A stretch of 64,000 bases of DNA, taken from the NCBI GenBank assembly GCA_027575765.1, contig JANBPT010000077.1, positions 1 through 64,000 of the forward strand, read 5' to 3'. How positions within the stretch are numbered: the first letter of the stretch is position 1; the number at the start of each line of letters is the position of its first letter. The notes under the pieces were generated by a model that was given only the letters and a program-made list of their open reading frames with translations, was not told where the DNA came from and made no database searches. Source of the DNA: Tieghemiomyces parasiticus. Lineage: Eukaryota > Kickxellomycota > Dimargaritomycetes > Dimargaritales > Dimargaritaceae. Shown here piece by piece: positions 11,601 to 22,800 of this stretch. Position numbers and translations under genes: made by a program.

Positions 11601-14600
11601 CCACGGTGTTAAATGAAGGTGAGGTCAGTTGGCCTGGCATGTTCGGAGAGGCGTACAGCTGGCCCAGGTCACGCAGCAGCAGCGGGATCGACCAGCCGTC
11701 GACCAGGGCGTGGTGTATGGCCAGGATCAGCACGTACTCGTTGGAGCGCTCGGTGGGAAACACGTCCACCCGGACCATGGGCCTGGTCATGTCGAAGCCC
11801 AGGGCACGGTTCGCGTTCAAAAAGTCGGTCAGGGAGGGAAGGGGTGCCTCGGCTAGACTCCAGGCCAGCGGTGCGCATTGCAGAACGACCTGGGCAAGTC
11901 CGTTGCCACGCGGTGCGACGGTCGGAATGAAGACGGTGCGCAGGACGCTGTGACGCCGTGTTAAGTTTCCCCAGGCTTGCTGGAGTCGGTCGAGATCCAC
12001 ATTACCGGAGAAGCTCACCGCTGCTTGAACCAGGTAGGCCGAGGGGTCCTGCAGCGTAGCAACGAGCAGACCGCCCTGCATGGGGGTACAGGGCAGGATA
12101 GCCGCTACGTCGGAAGCAGCCATGCCGCGTTCCTCCAGGTCGGCCAGAAGGGTGTCGAATTCCTGGGCGGTGGGCTGGAGTAGCGGCGCATCGAATCGAG
12201 TGAGAAGCGGCTGGATGGAAGCCGTTGGGGTGGCGGCCAGGTGCTCGAGGTCTTGACGCCACAGGTTGATCAGTTGCTCAGCCCATTGGGTCCCATACAC
12301 CCGCGGATTGTACTCCATGACCAGGCGCAGCCGGTCCTGGTTGACGAGGGGCATGGGGTTGAGGTCGAAGATGACGTGTTCGTCGGGGGCAAAGTCGTGC
12401 AGGCCGAAGCGGTCATCCCACTCGATACCAACCGCACCACTGGCTGCGCCACCCGCGCCCGCATTGCCGAACCGACCAAAGTAGTTGAACTGGACGTCGA
12501 GGCGCTCGGGGGTTTTGGCTAGGAGCTTGGCTCGCTCGGTTGGGTCCGCCCCCGGCATGTGGCGGAGGAGACTGTAGGGGAAACCACGTACCGGGATCTG
12601 CTGCATCGCCTCCTTGGTGTGATGCAGGGTGGCCAGGACCGAGCTGCCCAGGGGTACGTCCAGGACCAAGGGGTACAAGGCGGTGAACCAGCCTACGGTG
12701 CGACTCACATCCATGGCGTCCGACCAGGGCTCCCGACCGTGGCCCTCCATCACAAAGGAGACCTGGGTGGTACCCAACGCCTGGCAGTAGGCCCGGGCAA
12801 AGGTGGCCAGGAGCATGTCGCGCGGGGTGACCCGCCATTGTGGCACCAACTGCAGTAGGAGCCGGGTGGTGAACTCCCGGTCGAATTCGTGGGATATGGA
12901 TAGACGGGCGGCGGTGGGCACTGGGCCAAGGACCTCTGGGGGAGGCAGGAGTTGGCGGTTATCCACCGTCATGCTCTGCACGGGCCAGGCATCGGCAGTG
13001 AGGGTCCGGGCGTAGTCGTCCAACTGGCTGCACCAGGTCTGGAAGGACAGGGTCTTGGGCGGCAGCTGACCCCCGGTGAGCAGGGTGTGCAGGTCCTCCA
13101 TCAGGACGCGCCAGGAGACCAGGTCAACCAGGGCGTGGTGGATAGTCCAGAACAGACGGGCTGGCTCGGACTTCACGCCAGTGTGAATCAGGCAAGCGGC
13201 CATGATTGGGCCGTCTGTGAGGTGCAGGCTGGACTGGACCTTCAAAATGAAATCGGCATAGTCCACCTCGTTCACGGTGGCCTCGGTCACAGGGATGTGG
13301 CTGGGGATGGCCTCGGTAGTTGGGATGTACTGTTCCCACGCACCCACCTCACTCAGCCTGAACCGAGCACGCAGGATGTCATGGTGGTTGGTCAGTTGGA
13401 CTAGAGCGCGGCCAATCTGCTCGAGGGTTACAGACGGATCCACACGCAGGGTGAAGGACTGGTTGAAGTGGTGGGGGTTGTGGAACGACAAACTGAGGAA
13501 CCAGTGCTGAATCGGGGTCAGGTCGACACGGCCCTGGACCTGGTGCTGGTTTTCCTCGGAGGCGGCCGTGGCCAGCGGGGTCAGTCGGGCGGCCAAGGCG
13601 CGGAGCTGGCGGCATTCGTAGATGAGCGGCACGGTGGCCTTGTACCCGAGCTGCCGGCATTTGGATACGAGCAGGATGGCCGAGATGGAGTCACCACCGA
13701 TGCGAAAGAAGTCGTCAGTGATCCCAATGCGGTCACCAGGAAGCTGCAGGATCTGGGCCCAGGCCTCACGCAGCCGCAGTTCCAAGTCAGTGAGGCTTTG
13801 GGATTTAGCGGGGACAGTCTCCGGGAGGAACTCAGTAGCGACCGGTAAGGCCTTACGGTCGACCTTACCGTTGGCGGTCAGTAAGAGACGGGCTACGGGG
13901 ACGACGCGATCGGGTACCATAAACCTGGCCAAACGGCTGCGGAGGTGGTCAAGCAAGGCCACGGTGTCCACCGACTGGGGTTCCACAAACAAGGCCAGAC
14001 AATTACTTTGAACAGAAGCCACGGCGAGCTGAACAGCGGGAAAACTGGTGGCGGCAGCCTCGACCTCCTCGAGTTCGATACGGAACCCACGGAGTTTGAT
14101 CTGGTGGTCCATGCGACCCAGCAGGTCGACGTGGCCATTGGACAGCCAACGGGCTCGGTCACCCGTCAAATACACGCGACCGGGACCGAACGGGTTAGCG
14201 ATGAACTTCTGGGCGGTGAGGTCCGGCAGGTTGCAGTAACCACGGGCAACGCTCAGACCACCGATTAGAAGCTGGCCCGGGGCACCCACAGGCACTAGCC
14301 GCAGGTTCTCGTCCACAATGTAGCATAAGTAGTTAACACTGGGTGGACCGACCGAGATGTAGTTAGGATCAACGAGAACTAGGGTATTGGATGTCACCGT
14401 AGTTTCGGTGGGACCATAGACGTTGACCAATTTGCAGTGGCCACACCATTTGGCATGGAGGTCAGGAGTGACGTGTTCACCGGCCAAGATCAGGCACGCT
14501 AGCTGCGGATACTGAGCAGGGTTCAAGCGGGCGGCAAACGACGGCGTGACGATAGCCGAGTGCACACTCTGAAGGTCGGCCAGTAAGTCGGCACCGGGAA

Positions 14601-16065
14601 TGACCACTGTCCCACCGCGGCAAAGAGTCCTGAGGAGACTCCATAGGATACCGTCGAACCCCAGTGAGAGGACTAGTAGGTCACGCTTGCCGGGTCCATA
14701 GTCGTCTGCATAGGTCAGATCGGTAGCAAAATTAGCCAGATTGCCGTGCTCGACCATAACACCCTTGGGTTGGCCTGTGGTACCCGAGGTGTACACAATG
14801 TAGGCCAAGTCGGTGGACTGTGGGCGATGGGCAACAGACGGTGCACCGACCCCATTCGTGGCTGACATAGACTGGGTCTGGTCGTCAACTCGCAGCGCGG
14901 GACACGTGAAGTCCCCCAGAAGAGCCTGGGTCATCGAATGGACTAGGACCAGCGTAACCGCGCTATCTTGGATGATATAGCGGATACGCTCTTCGGGGTA
15001 CTCGGGGTCAATGGGCACGTAGGCGGCGCCGGACTTGAGAACGGCAAACAGGGCTATTACAAACTCGATGGACTTGGGCAGGAGGAGGGCGATACGAACC
15101 TCGGGCCGGGCTCCATGGTCGCGGGTAAGCATCCGGGCCAGGGCGGAGGTCAGCCGGTCAAATTCAGCGTAGGTGACGGTGCGGCCCTCATGGTCCAGAG
15201 CGATACCGTCAGGGGTCCTACTCGCCCATTGACCGATTAGGAGGTGGGCAGGGGTATTGACTGCATCAGGGTGACCGATGGTGCCGGCGAACTGCAGGAG
15301 GCGCTGGCGCTCGATCCCATCTACCCAGGCCACATCGGCGATGGTTAAGTGTGTGAGCTGTTTAGGATGCACTATCGCCTCAGCCAAGGTACGGACCACG
15401 ATACTGAATTGGCGTCCGAACTCCTGCGCCGCTGCTTCGGCCACCTGGGTGCGGTCATAGGCCAGACGGACATTAAGATTACCTGTGATCACCTGCCAGG
15501 AGATGACGAGGACGGCCCGAGTCATCGTCGCCAAAATAGTAAGGGAGTCCTGTTCGACGCTGACACTAGACTTGTAGTTGGGGTCGAGACCCGATGGGTT
15601 GCGGTCCCGAGACTGAGTAGACGAAAGGCTGGCGTAGCTAACTAGGACGGTGTTGAGTTGGCCCTGTTCGCTAGGCTGTACCGGCCACTCCTGATGATGC
15701 AAAGGGTGATCGGAAGAGGAGGTCGGATGCCCGAGGGCCGAGGCAAGCTTGACACCGGAGTCAAGGGACAGACAACATACGGTGAGATTGTTGGCCGGGA
15801 GTTTAGGGTCCAGCGGCGGCGACGGGGCCTGGACATGACCGAAAGCAGCCTGTTCAGCACCAGTGTAGCGGGACAGGAGGATTCCCCAGGCCACCTTGCA
15901 GAGTCTGTCGGGATGGAGGTTGGTTGACAGAGGAGTCCCCACCGAAACCTGGCCGTAACCCGGCTCAGGGTGAACGGGCTTGACCAGGGGAACGGCAGTA
16001 GTCGGGGGAGGACCGTCCACATTGTCGGCAGAGGCGGGACAGTTAGGATCGAGGACAGCCAGCAT
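1..16065 (-). CDS. Multimodular nonribosomal peptide synthetase, 3'-truncated by the window, with one in-frame stop
   Basis: This frame would encode a cytosolic assembly-line enzyme that activates amino acids as adenylates, loads them on carrier domains and condenses them into a peptide. Reading starts at ATG 16063-16065 and stays in one frame to position 1 (5,355 codons, no intron needed), broken only by TAA at 6886-6888 (codon 3060). Domain order by residue: partial C 1-265, A1 270-740, T1 (Ser793), E1 846-1285, C2 1318-1730, A relic 1756-1846, T relic 1853-1933, C3 1957-2385, A3 2391-2850, T3 (Ser2911), E3 2965-3420, C4 3430-3870, A4 3886-4355, T4 (Ser4418), C5 4496-4930, A5 from 4944, running off the edge after its RTGDLG and LRGFRIELGEIE motifs. 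The start is chosen because it is the first ATG after an in-frame TGA (about 16150) and lies about 120 bp downstream of a TATA box. A gene caller may split it at the TAA into 6886-16065 and a second partial gene. The product cannot be predicted. Confidence 0.93.
2626..5805 (-). other. NRPS module 4: C4, A4, T4
   Basis: This is an ordinary extender module lying beyond the in-frame stop. C4 opens with LYPMTPMQQGL and has HHALIDGWS (H3569, H3570, D3574, G3575). A4 has YTSGTTGLPKG near residue 4050, YGPTEC, YRTGDVGRW, VRGHRVEPQEIE and RTANGKTDKRQL. T4 has LGGDS with Ser4418. Every catalytic motif I looked for is present, so this downstream part has not obviously decayed, which matters when judging the stop codon. 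Confidence 0.9.
5806..10215 (-). other. NRPS module 3: C3 (degenerate motif), A3, T3, E3 (contains the stop codon)
   Basis: C3 starts near TPYQAQVWLACQL. Its HHxxxDG equivalent reads M2077-H2078-Q-I-L-A2082-P2083, keeping only the second histidine. A3 is complete: FTSGTTGQPKG near 2545, YGPTEIT, YRTGDLGRW, LRGFRIELAEV and LTTNGKTDQRAL. T3 has GGDS with Ser2911. E3 begins at FPLAPIQRWFF, is interrupted by TAA at codon 3060, and then continues with HHLVVDLVSW (H3099, H3100, D3104) and ESHGRHPW followed by MDLSRTVGWFT. Without readthrough, the chain would end inside E3 upstream of its active-site histidines. Confidence 0.88.
6886..6888 (-). other. In-frame TAA stop inside the E3 domain of the NRPS
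   Basis: On the minus strand the frame reads ...SELSQCCY, TAA, VQQSIDIPQGRN... with E-domain homology on both sides and no change of frame. Aligned with E1 of the same protein, the stop occupies roughly one residue position: 39 codons, counting the stop, against 40 residues between the same two anchors. A TACTAA-GTGCAG sequence here imitates a branch point plus acceptor. However, removing a 48-nt intron (GT at about 6932) would delete about 16 residues that E1 retains. Confidence 0.9.
10216..12150 (-). other. NRPS module 2: intact-looking C2 followed by relics of A and T
   Basis: C2 begins at ILPCTPMQGGL and keeps HHALVDGWS (H1451, H1452, D1456, G1457); directly following an E domain it should be of the D-to-L type. 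After its C-terminal lobe there are only about 90 residues that resemble the small C-terminal subdomain of an A domain (LPADLVPAAFISLEAYP, where an A10 NGKVDR motif is expected but absent). None of the A1-A8 core motifs is present. A carrier-like stretch follows (end RVSQRFGV), but where GGxS is expected it reads VLARPVLLLQL, around Arg1892-Pro1893, so there is no serine for phosphopantetheine. The module cannot load an amino acid by the usual mechanism. Confidence 0.85.
12153..16065 (-). other. NRPS module 1: partial C, A1, T1, E1
   Basis: The first 265 residues resemble only the C-terminal lobe of a condensation domain (core like LCKVAWGILLSRYTG, later LNVRLAYDRTQ). No HHxxxDG is present, a truncation known at the N-terminus of some fungal NRPSs. 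A1 is complete: YTSGTTGQPKG near residue 424, YGPTETT, YLTGDRARW, LRGFRIELEEVE and the A10 lysine in LTANGKVDRKAL. T1 has an intact GGDS (Ser793). The next domain is an epimerase rather than a condenser: HHALVDLVSW (H976, H977, D981) and EGHGREPW followed by DVSRTVGWFTALYP are E-type signatures. This module should therefore present a D-configured first residue, if active. Confidence 0.9.
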
Positions 16066-16182
16066 AGTTATAAAGCGTAGGGAACGGGCTGTTTGACGAA
16101 GGGTGAGGCGTACGTTGGCCGTGGTAGAAACGGAGTTGACGATGGATAATCAAGCTGCGAAAGCAGACATCGGTTTAAAGAG

Positions 16183-16192
16183 GCCTTATATC
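16183..16192 (-). promoter_or_regulatory. TATA box of the NRPS gene
   Basis: The minus strand reads GGATATAAGG about 120 bp upstream of the NRPS ATG. This is a normal TATA-to-ATG spacing for a gene with a leader of about 90 nt. A short ATG...TGA frame (six codons) starts at 16170, between the TATA box and the presumed transcription start, and probably is not in the mRNA. Confidence 0.5.
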
Positions 16193-18087
16193 CCAGTCGT
16201 ACTGAGTAAAGGTGTGGGGCAGACATGTCCCAGGGTGAGCGATATCCCTGACTTTTAACGCAGCTAACCTGCAGGGAAGGGTCCAGACTATCGTCTGTCA
16301 CTCTGATGCGACGAAACCTTCGGCCTATTATTTGTCCCCTATAGCGTGACTGGAGATCAAGTGTACTGTGCTTCTGGATATAGATTGCCGACTGACAATG
16401 TATCTACCTGTGCGCTATATTCGTCACCCACCTGCTATACTTCTTACAACTGCCCAGTAAGATGCAATTTATTTAGCCAGCGCACCGGGTTATGAAATTC
16501 AACTCGACACATATGGAAGACATGCCATTGAGCTGGCGCATTGCATACAGAATGAAGAGGGGGCGAAGGCAAATGAAGGTCAATCCCCAGTAAGGGGAAT
16601 CGCGATCTTGAGGTGTGCCGTAGTGCTTTCAAATCACGCATAATCCTCCTAGCCAGGCCTTATTCATGAGTACATACCTACGATTTCCACCCTTACTCCT
16701 ACGTGCTTCCCACACATCTGCTTCTAACATTGCTATCCGATCACATTTTTCCGATTTGGCTTTTCCAAGGAAGGCCGTAAGGATTGGGGGACATTCTCTT
16801 GGGGATACATGTGTGTCCCCTGCATCCGACAGTTGATATTCACCTGGGTGTAAGGGGCAGGGTACGTAACCTTCATATCAGCATCTATGAATCGGGGTTA
16901 GTGCGTCCCTTGGTTTTTCTTTCTGGCAACTTAGGCCCATGAATGAGTATATTCCCGTGACATTATGAAGCACGGGCATATTACTTCTAACCCCTTTAAT
17001 GGTAAAGTCATTGTGGTGTCTAGCAACCACTGCACATCTTGACCCGGCTATCTTCGCCGCCCTATACGTCATACCTCCCAGATACCACCTAGTCACTATG
17101 CACAATGATACAACTGGCCGTCTGTGATGCATGGCTTCCGGAATCGCTAGCGACGACACCGGCCGCTATATTTACTACGGGCCCCAGCCTTCCATCTACC
17201 AACTTACTCCTTTGTAGTTTTGGTGTTCTTAGCACTCTGCCGCTCCTCACAGCTTTCTCCACCTTACTTGCTCTCTCTTGCCGTTCAACAACTATACGCC
17301 CTTAAACCGGCCTTATTTCGTCATATATTTCTCAATCCCCCTTGCGCCTTCAGTAAAGCCCGTTATGACCCCCACGCTCGCCTAACTGCCATTATTGGCA
17401 TCACAGTTATTAACTAATTGCGTGTGGTAGGTGTGGTAGTACTGAATTTACTAATAAAGAAACTGGAAGTTAACCTCATACCTTAGACTGCGGGTGATGA
17501 TTTAGGTGATGGCTGTCGTTTGGTTAACTGGTAACCCGGGCATCCTTTATACTCGAATGCTAGCCAGCACGATCCATAGCGGCTGCTCGTCTGGACCTAG
17601 GAGATGTCCAGGATAACAATACGGGCGGGGCCGGGCACCAACAGGTATGGGAGAATGGCCAGTGGCCTCTGGATCAGGAATGATCAAGACAAGGCCCCAA
17701 AATAATAGAAGGCAGCACCTGGTTTGGAAAATAAAGATCATAGGCCAGCGAGGCTACCGCGGGGATAGAGAGATAGATCTTCCATCAATCAGCTGCTATA
17801 AGGCGCCACCAACAAGGCTGGGTGGCATCTCCCGGAACGGAAAGGCCGTTGGCTTCACTTGGGATACGGATCAGGAGGTGGAGTTTTAGGTCACGGCAGT
17901 AAAAAAAAAGATATTATAATCATTACAGCACAGCTTGGGTTCATTCAACAAAGCACAAATACTGACACCTTTGGCCAGGAACATCACCTTCATAGCCCCC
18001 ACGGTGGCCAATGATTCCCGAGGGATACTGATAACCATCATCGTACCACTGTTCATATCTTCGCGCTCCGTGCTCCTTAATGGTTAC
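16193..18087. other. Intergenic spacer between the NRPS and the F-box-like gene
   Basis: This is the upstream flank of the NRPS and the downstream flank of the minus-strand gene that ends at 18088. Only short ATG or non-ATG frames under 100 codons occur on either strand, and none shows a recognisable motif. No tRNA, repeat family or mobile element is apparent. Confidence 0.6.
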
Positions 18088-19711
18088 TTAGTTATCCCAT
18101 CCGTACATGGTGAGCATATCACGCATGAGCTGGACTGTTTTCCCATTAAAGGATATGGGCTTTTGGAGGGTATAGAACGGCACTTGACCCTTCACGCCAC
18201 GGTCGTTAAAAATATGGGCGTTGACCAAGAACGCCAGACGGTTATCTTTCGGATCATAAATAGTCTTCTGGCCGTAGTAGTTGTCACTGCAACCTTCGGA
18301 CTCGTCGTTAGGGAGCGGCACTTGGACCTCGCTGTTCCAAATGGTGGTAGCTTGACCAATGGCACTGCTGAAGCCATAGTCGTTAGCACAGATCAATACG
18401 CGCCATAGCAGGGCGACCAGGTTATCGTGGTCCCGGAAATGCGAGTACGTCATAGGCTCCTTTCCCAGTTCGCTCATGAGCATAAATGCGAGGGCGCTGC
18501 GTCGCAAGTAGGGTGTCATGTTGTCTTCGTCATCTGACTCTATATCCTCACCATGATCTCCAAGATTGGGTCTGTCGTCGGCTTCCCTGTCCATTTCGGT
18601 GGGCTCGCCCGCCGTCTGTCCTTCATCCCCGTCGTTTCCATCTCCTAATGTCGGCCTGGTCGTCATGCCAATCTCCAGAGTTGGACGTGACGATAGAAAT
18701 GTGTTCAGCTCGTCGAACTTACCGGCGGATGCCATAGTGAACACGATGGCCAGGTCAGCCACCATGAATCCTTCGAAAGGGCAGGTATACATGTCCGCAA
18801 TATTATAGCTCCCAACGGCGGCGTCGCGCAGGGCGGCCATACTCGGGGTCCGGCGGTGACTCATGGCCCAGAGAAATTCGGGGGTCTCACAGTAGCCGAC
18901 TAGGCGGTCGCGCATGGCGAGAAGTGCATCCACGTCGCCCTCCGAAGCCAGGGAGAGCATAGGGGACAAGGCGAAGCGCTGAGACAAATCAAGGTCGGAG
19001 AAAACTAGGGCACCGGTCTCCTCGTCCATAGACTCGGCCTCCCCGATATATTTTTTAATATGCGGGATAAGGGTATGAATCGGCTGGCTAGTAAATTTTC
19101 TACGCAGTTCGAGCAGCTGCAAGTCCGTCTGGTCAGGCAAATAATTGCTGAAGAGGTCGAATTCGAAACGGAAAATGTCCGTCACACTGTCCTTTTCGGC
19201 CGGGCTGAGTGCTTCGTACTCAGTACTGTAAGTGATGGCGCGAGATAGACGCAGGTGGGCCTGATAGTGACGATAATGAGTAGTAGGGCAGTTAGGGCAG
19301 TAATCATTAGTTCATGCTCGTGGATAGGTCTATCTGAAGTTTGAAAGGGGGTTGTGGCTGACAGAGAAGTCATGGGCGCCCACTGGTACGAGCATTGTCT
19401 AGTGACAACGTGGCAGCCTAAGTAGGCCACAGCAGCAGCGACCCCCTATTTAAGGTTGGCACACTTACGAGGGCATTGCGGATACAGTGGTCCTCTATGG
19501 CCAGATCACGAATTTGCCGTGAGAGTTCTAAAAAGCGTGGCATGCTGAGTGGATCGGCAGCGTTCATAATGAGGAGCTGGATTTCCTTCGGGCAGGATGT
19601 AAATCCACTGGTGGACGACGACATGGCCGAAGTGAGGACTGGGGACTGGGCCAGGGCAGGGGAAAGCAGCATTCCTGCCACCAAAGGGGCCAGAGCGATG
19701 CGAGTAAGCAT
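18088..19711 (-). CDS. Secreted F-box-like protein of unknown function (two exons)
   Basis: This protein (471 aa) starts with a typical signal peptide, residues 1-21 (hydrophobic core, cleavage likely after ALA), followed by a Ser/Thr-rich linker. An F-box-like segment lies at about 37-80 (CPKEIQLLIMNAADP, then FLELSRQIRDLAIED). The rest is not recognised; it has an acidic low-complexity insert at about 285-332. Exons: 19711-19469 and 19260-18088. The intron (208 nt) begins GTAAGT after codon 81 and ends CTATCAG, with CTAAC-like branch sites upstream of the acceptor. Phase 0 splicing joins two open frames exactly, and exon 2 otherwise lacks an ATG at its 5' end. The ATG at 19711 follows a TATA box. 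F-box proteins normally work inside the cell in SCF ubiquitin ligases, so a signal peptide is odd; either the motif is structural only or the N-terminus is a membrane anchor. Confidence 0.72.
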
Positions 19712-19846
19712 TGTTGGGGAAGCGTGTTGGAGAGGCTTTAGTAGCCGCGTGTAGAAAGCACTTCGGGTAGAAGTGGGATGGCGGGGGCGGGCGTGATGAG
19801 ATAGCTCAGTGAATAAGCAATTAGGCCAAGGTGCGATAACACGTTG

Positions 19847-19856
19847 GCTTTTATAG
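19847..19856 (-). promoter_or_regulatory. TATA box of the F-box-like gene
   Basis: The minus strand reads CTATAAAAGC about 140 bp upstream of the ATG at 19711, a good match to the eukaryotic TATA consensus. Spacing resembles that of the NRPS promoter. Confidence 0.5.
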
Positions 19857-22800
19857 TGCCGAATCCGTCACCCGCCACGGCCCACATTTTAGGGCCGCGG
19901 AGTGGGCGCCGCCGTGGAAAATGCTGTCAGGGCTGAGCGACGGTGGATCAAGATAGAACCATCAGATGGATCAACGGCTAGGAACTAGTGCCATATGACG
20001 ATACCGGGACCATATAGAAGCGTTAAGTTCGAACCAGAGAGAACGAGAAAGTATAAAATTGCGAAGGAGAGGAGGATGTACGAATAGTTACACCACGGCT
20101 CTGGTACCATCATGTTGAAACCCCGTCTATTGACGTCGCTGGACAGGAAATTATTCCTTGACCGTGGGTTCACACCGACGCCCCATTCCTCCTCGGAGGA
20201 GTTTGGGTGAGCGAGGAATTCCGTGCTCGTACGTCTGCCGCATTGGTCTCATTCATTTCTCTCACTTACTTTTCCTTCTTAATTGCCATTACTACGGATA
20301 CCGTCAACCTTACCACTTGTCGTTGGGGCGGCGGGGTGCGTGATCAGCCCACAGAGGGAAGGGAACCCAGACCAACGAAAAGGAAGGGAGTACCGGTACG
20401 TTGAATGGCTGGCGCTGGTGACATGTGGAAGGGAGGCGTGGCTAATAATAGCCGACGTGGTACCGTCCTGTACGCTTAAGTGACACTGACCAATACGATG
20501 AGCGGTAGCAGGGTTAGGGTAATACGAGGTAGCGGCGGTCAGCCTTCCTGGCGTCCATCATGTCAGTTCCAGTAGTCATTGAAGAGTGTGGATGACGGAG
20601 GGAAAATGTGAAATAGTGAAGGAGTGGCGGTATTGGTTGTGGCGAACGTTGACGTAGTGAAACTTAAGCCACTCTGCTGCCAGGGTATACACTGTCCTAC
20701 CATCGGTGCAATGAAACGGGCACAGGACGGTAGACCTGAGATTGAATTTCCGGCATGGAAGGGATTGGCCCGGCGCTTGCGCGGCCTCTTCATTCCGGTA
20801 AGCTCTCATCCGTAATAGCCCTTTCTTATACAGAAATATTGAAGATAATCTCACATCGCGAGGAAGTCTATGGTCTGTGTGGTCCAATGGCACAGGCTAA
20901 GATGTAGTAGAGAATTGTTAGACTCGGTATAAGCCGAAATTTTTACCACCCAATAGCTTACTTATTCTTGATCAGCATAGCATGAGTAAGTTTGGTGTGT
21001 TTGCCATTTATCGCATTGAAACCATTTAAACTGTCGTCCGGGACGTAGAATAGAGAGAATTCGATGCCAAACACGTGGGTAGATAAGGCTGTGCTAGGTG
21101 AAATGTTGGAGGTGAAATAAAGAGTTTTATTGGAAGTGAAAGTGTAGAGAAGTAACGGTATCGTTTCTCAATTGGCGCGGTGTGCGCCTTATAAGCTGAA
21201 GGGCGGTTGGCCTCGGTGTGTTCGTAACTAGGTGCGAAAACTCTCGGTGAGTCCTCGGTCAGATGGGCTTCGGTGGAAGACCGTGGAGCCTCTGGTGCAA
21301 GGGTAACATAAGTGAGTCATGTTAAGGTGGTCAATCCGAGGCTTTTGGGCGGGCGTCTAGGTGTAGAAACAATGTAGCTGGTTACAGGATATATCTTAAT
21401 GCCTCTTTCGGGTACCATAATAATTATTCTGCACTAAATCGCTTCCGTTTTCAGAACTATTGTCAATTTAAGTCTGACTGCGAAAGAAAGATGAAGTGAA
21501 CATTGTAGAGACACAGGGTAAAGCAAGGTACGACAGTGACGGTGAAACTGCACCTTGGCAATCAACGGAGCTATATAGTTTCCTACTTGATGCCATATGT
21601 TAACCCTCCTACCCTTGCACGCCCATACCATGTCTACCATTCACCAGAATAACCTTCACATTATAAAAATCCTGCAAGTGAATTAGGCTAGATCTCTGCA
21701 GGAAGTACCCTGTGCCCTGCCATCTCGGCCGGATTCTCACCAACTGTTGTATTGGCCCACGTACTATGCTTGATCGCAATCTAAGGGCCTTCATAATTAG
21801 CTTGGAGTACTCCTCATAGCTGAGAATAACATGCCATAATTCGTTCACCGCCACCCCCGCTCCTGTCCTTGCCCTTTGTCTGCAATAACCTGATGAATCA
21901 CCGCCCTTAATGCAGCGGTATGGCTAGCGGCGCCTGCTAATCCGAAGACTTCTGGCCTAAACAAGGGTTGACAATGAAGGATAGAGGTAATGGTTGTTAT
22001 GATACATACCAACGTAGAGAACTTAACTACGGGGCACAGGATAGAAAAGGTTTACCAAGTGGACCAAACCAGCAATGGACATGCAGGGTTCAGTCTTTGG
22101 TGCCAAACTATTGCCTGACGTCGCCTGGGCAGATCCTAGCCATGTTAGTGCCCGTTTCTTGAAGGACTATCGTGAAGGTTTGAAGCCGACTCCCTTTGAC
22201 GATCTACCCTGGCCATGTCCATCTGGGAAATTCTTTCACCAAAGTTCCTGAAAAGGAACGCAAGAAGGGTGGGTTTTGGAGATAGGGTTGATTAAATTGG
22301 CGAGTCGACAAAATCTAGCACACTTCATTATGTTCGGCGCTTCAACCCCCCCCCCACATTCTCCCGGAACAGCTAGATACCCTTAATCAAACGCGTCGCG
22401 CCATAACCTCCCCCCAACGAGCTTCGAAAATTTCCCCCCCCCCTTCCCCTCCTCTTGGGGCTGGCAATAGGGGGAAATAGTAGGGTGGAGTTGCCATCCA
22501 CCTCTCCCTTCCCTCTTTGACATCAATATCTGGCCCATTCTATGCTTAGTGGCAATGGTGTAGAGTATCCCGACATTAGTTGCATGCACTTGACCTTTGA
22601 TCCATGGCCTCTTAAGCAGGGCACCAGAGAACCATCTATTCGAACGGGGTGTTTAACGCGGCCCCATACCGTTATTACACTACCCTGCCACCGGTTTAAA
22701 AATCGCCTACCTCACCTCGTTGGCATTGTCATTCGAATCCTTCTTTAACCCTTATCTCCCCACCCCTTACTTTATGTGGAAACTCAGACCGAACCTTTAG

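Noticed and set aside
20511..20520. Telomere-like GGGTTAGGGT
   Set aside because: Only one and a half units; no array, so not a telomere or an interstitial telomeric tract.
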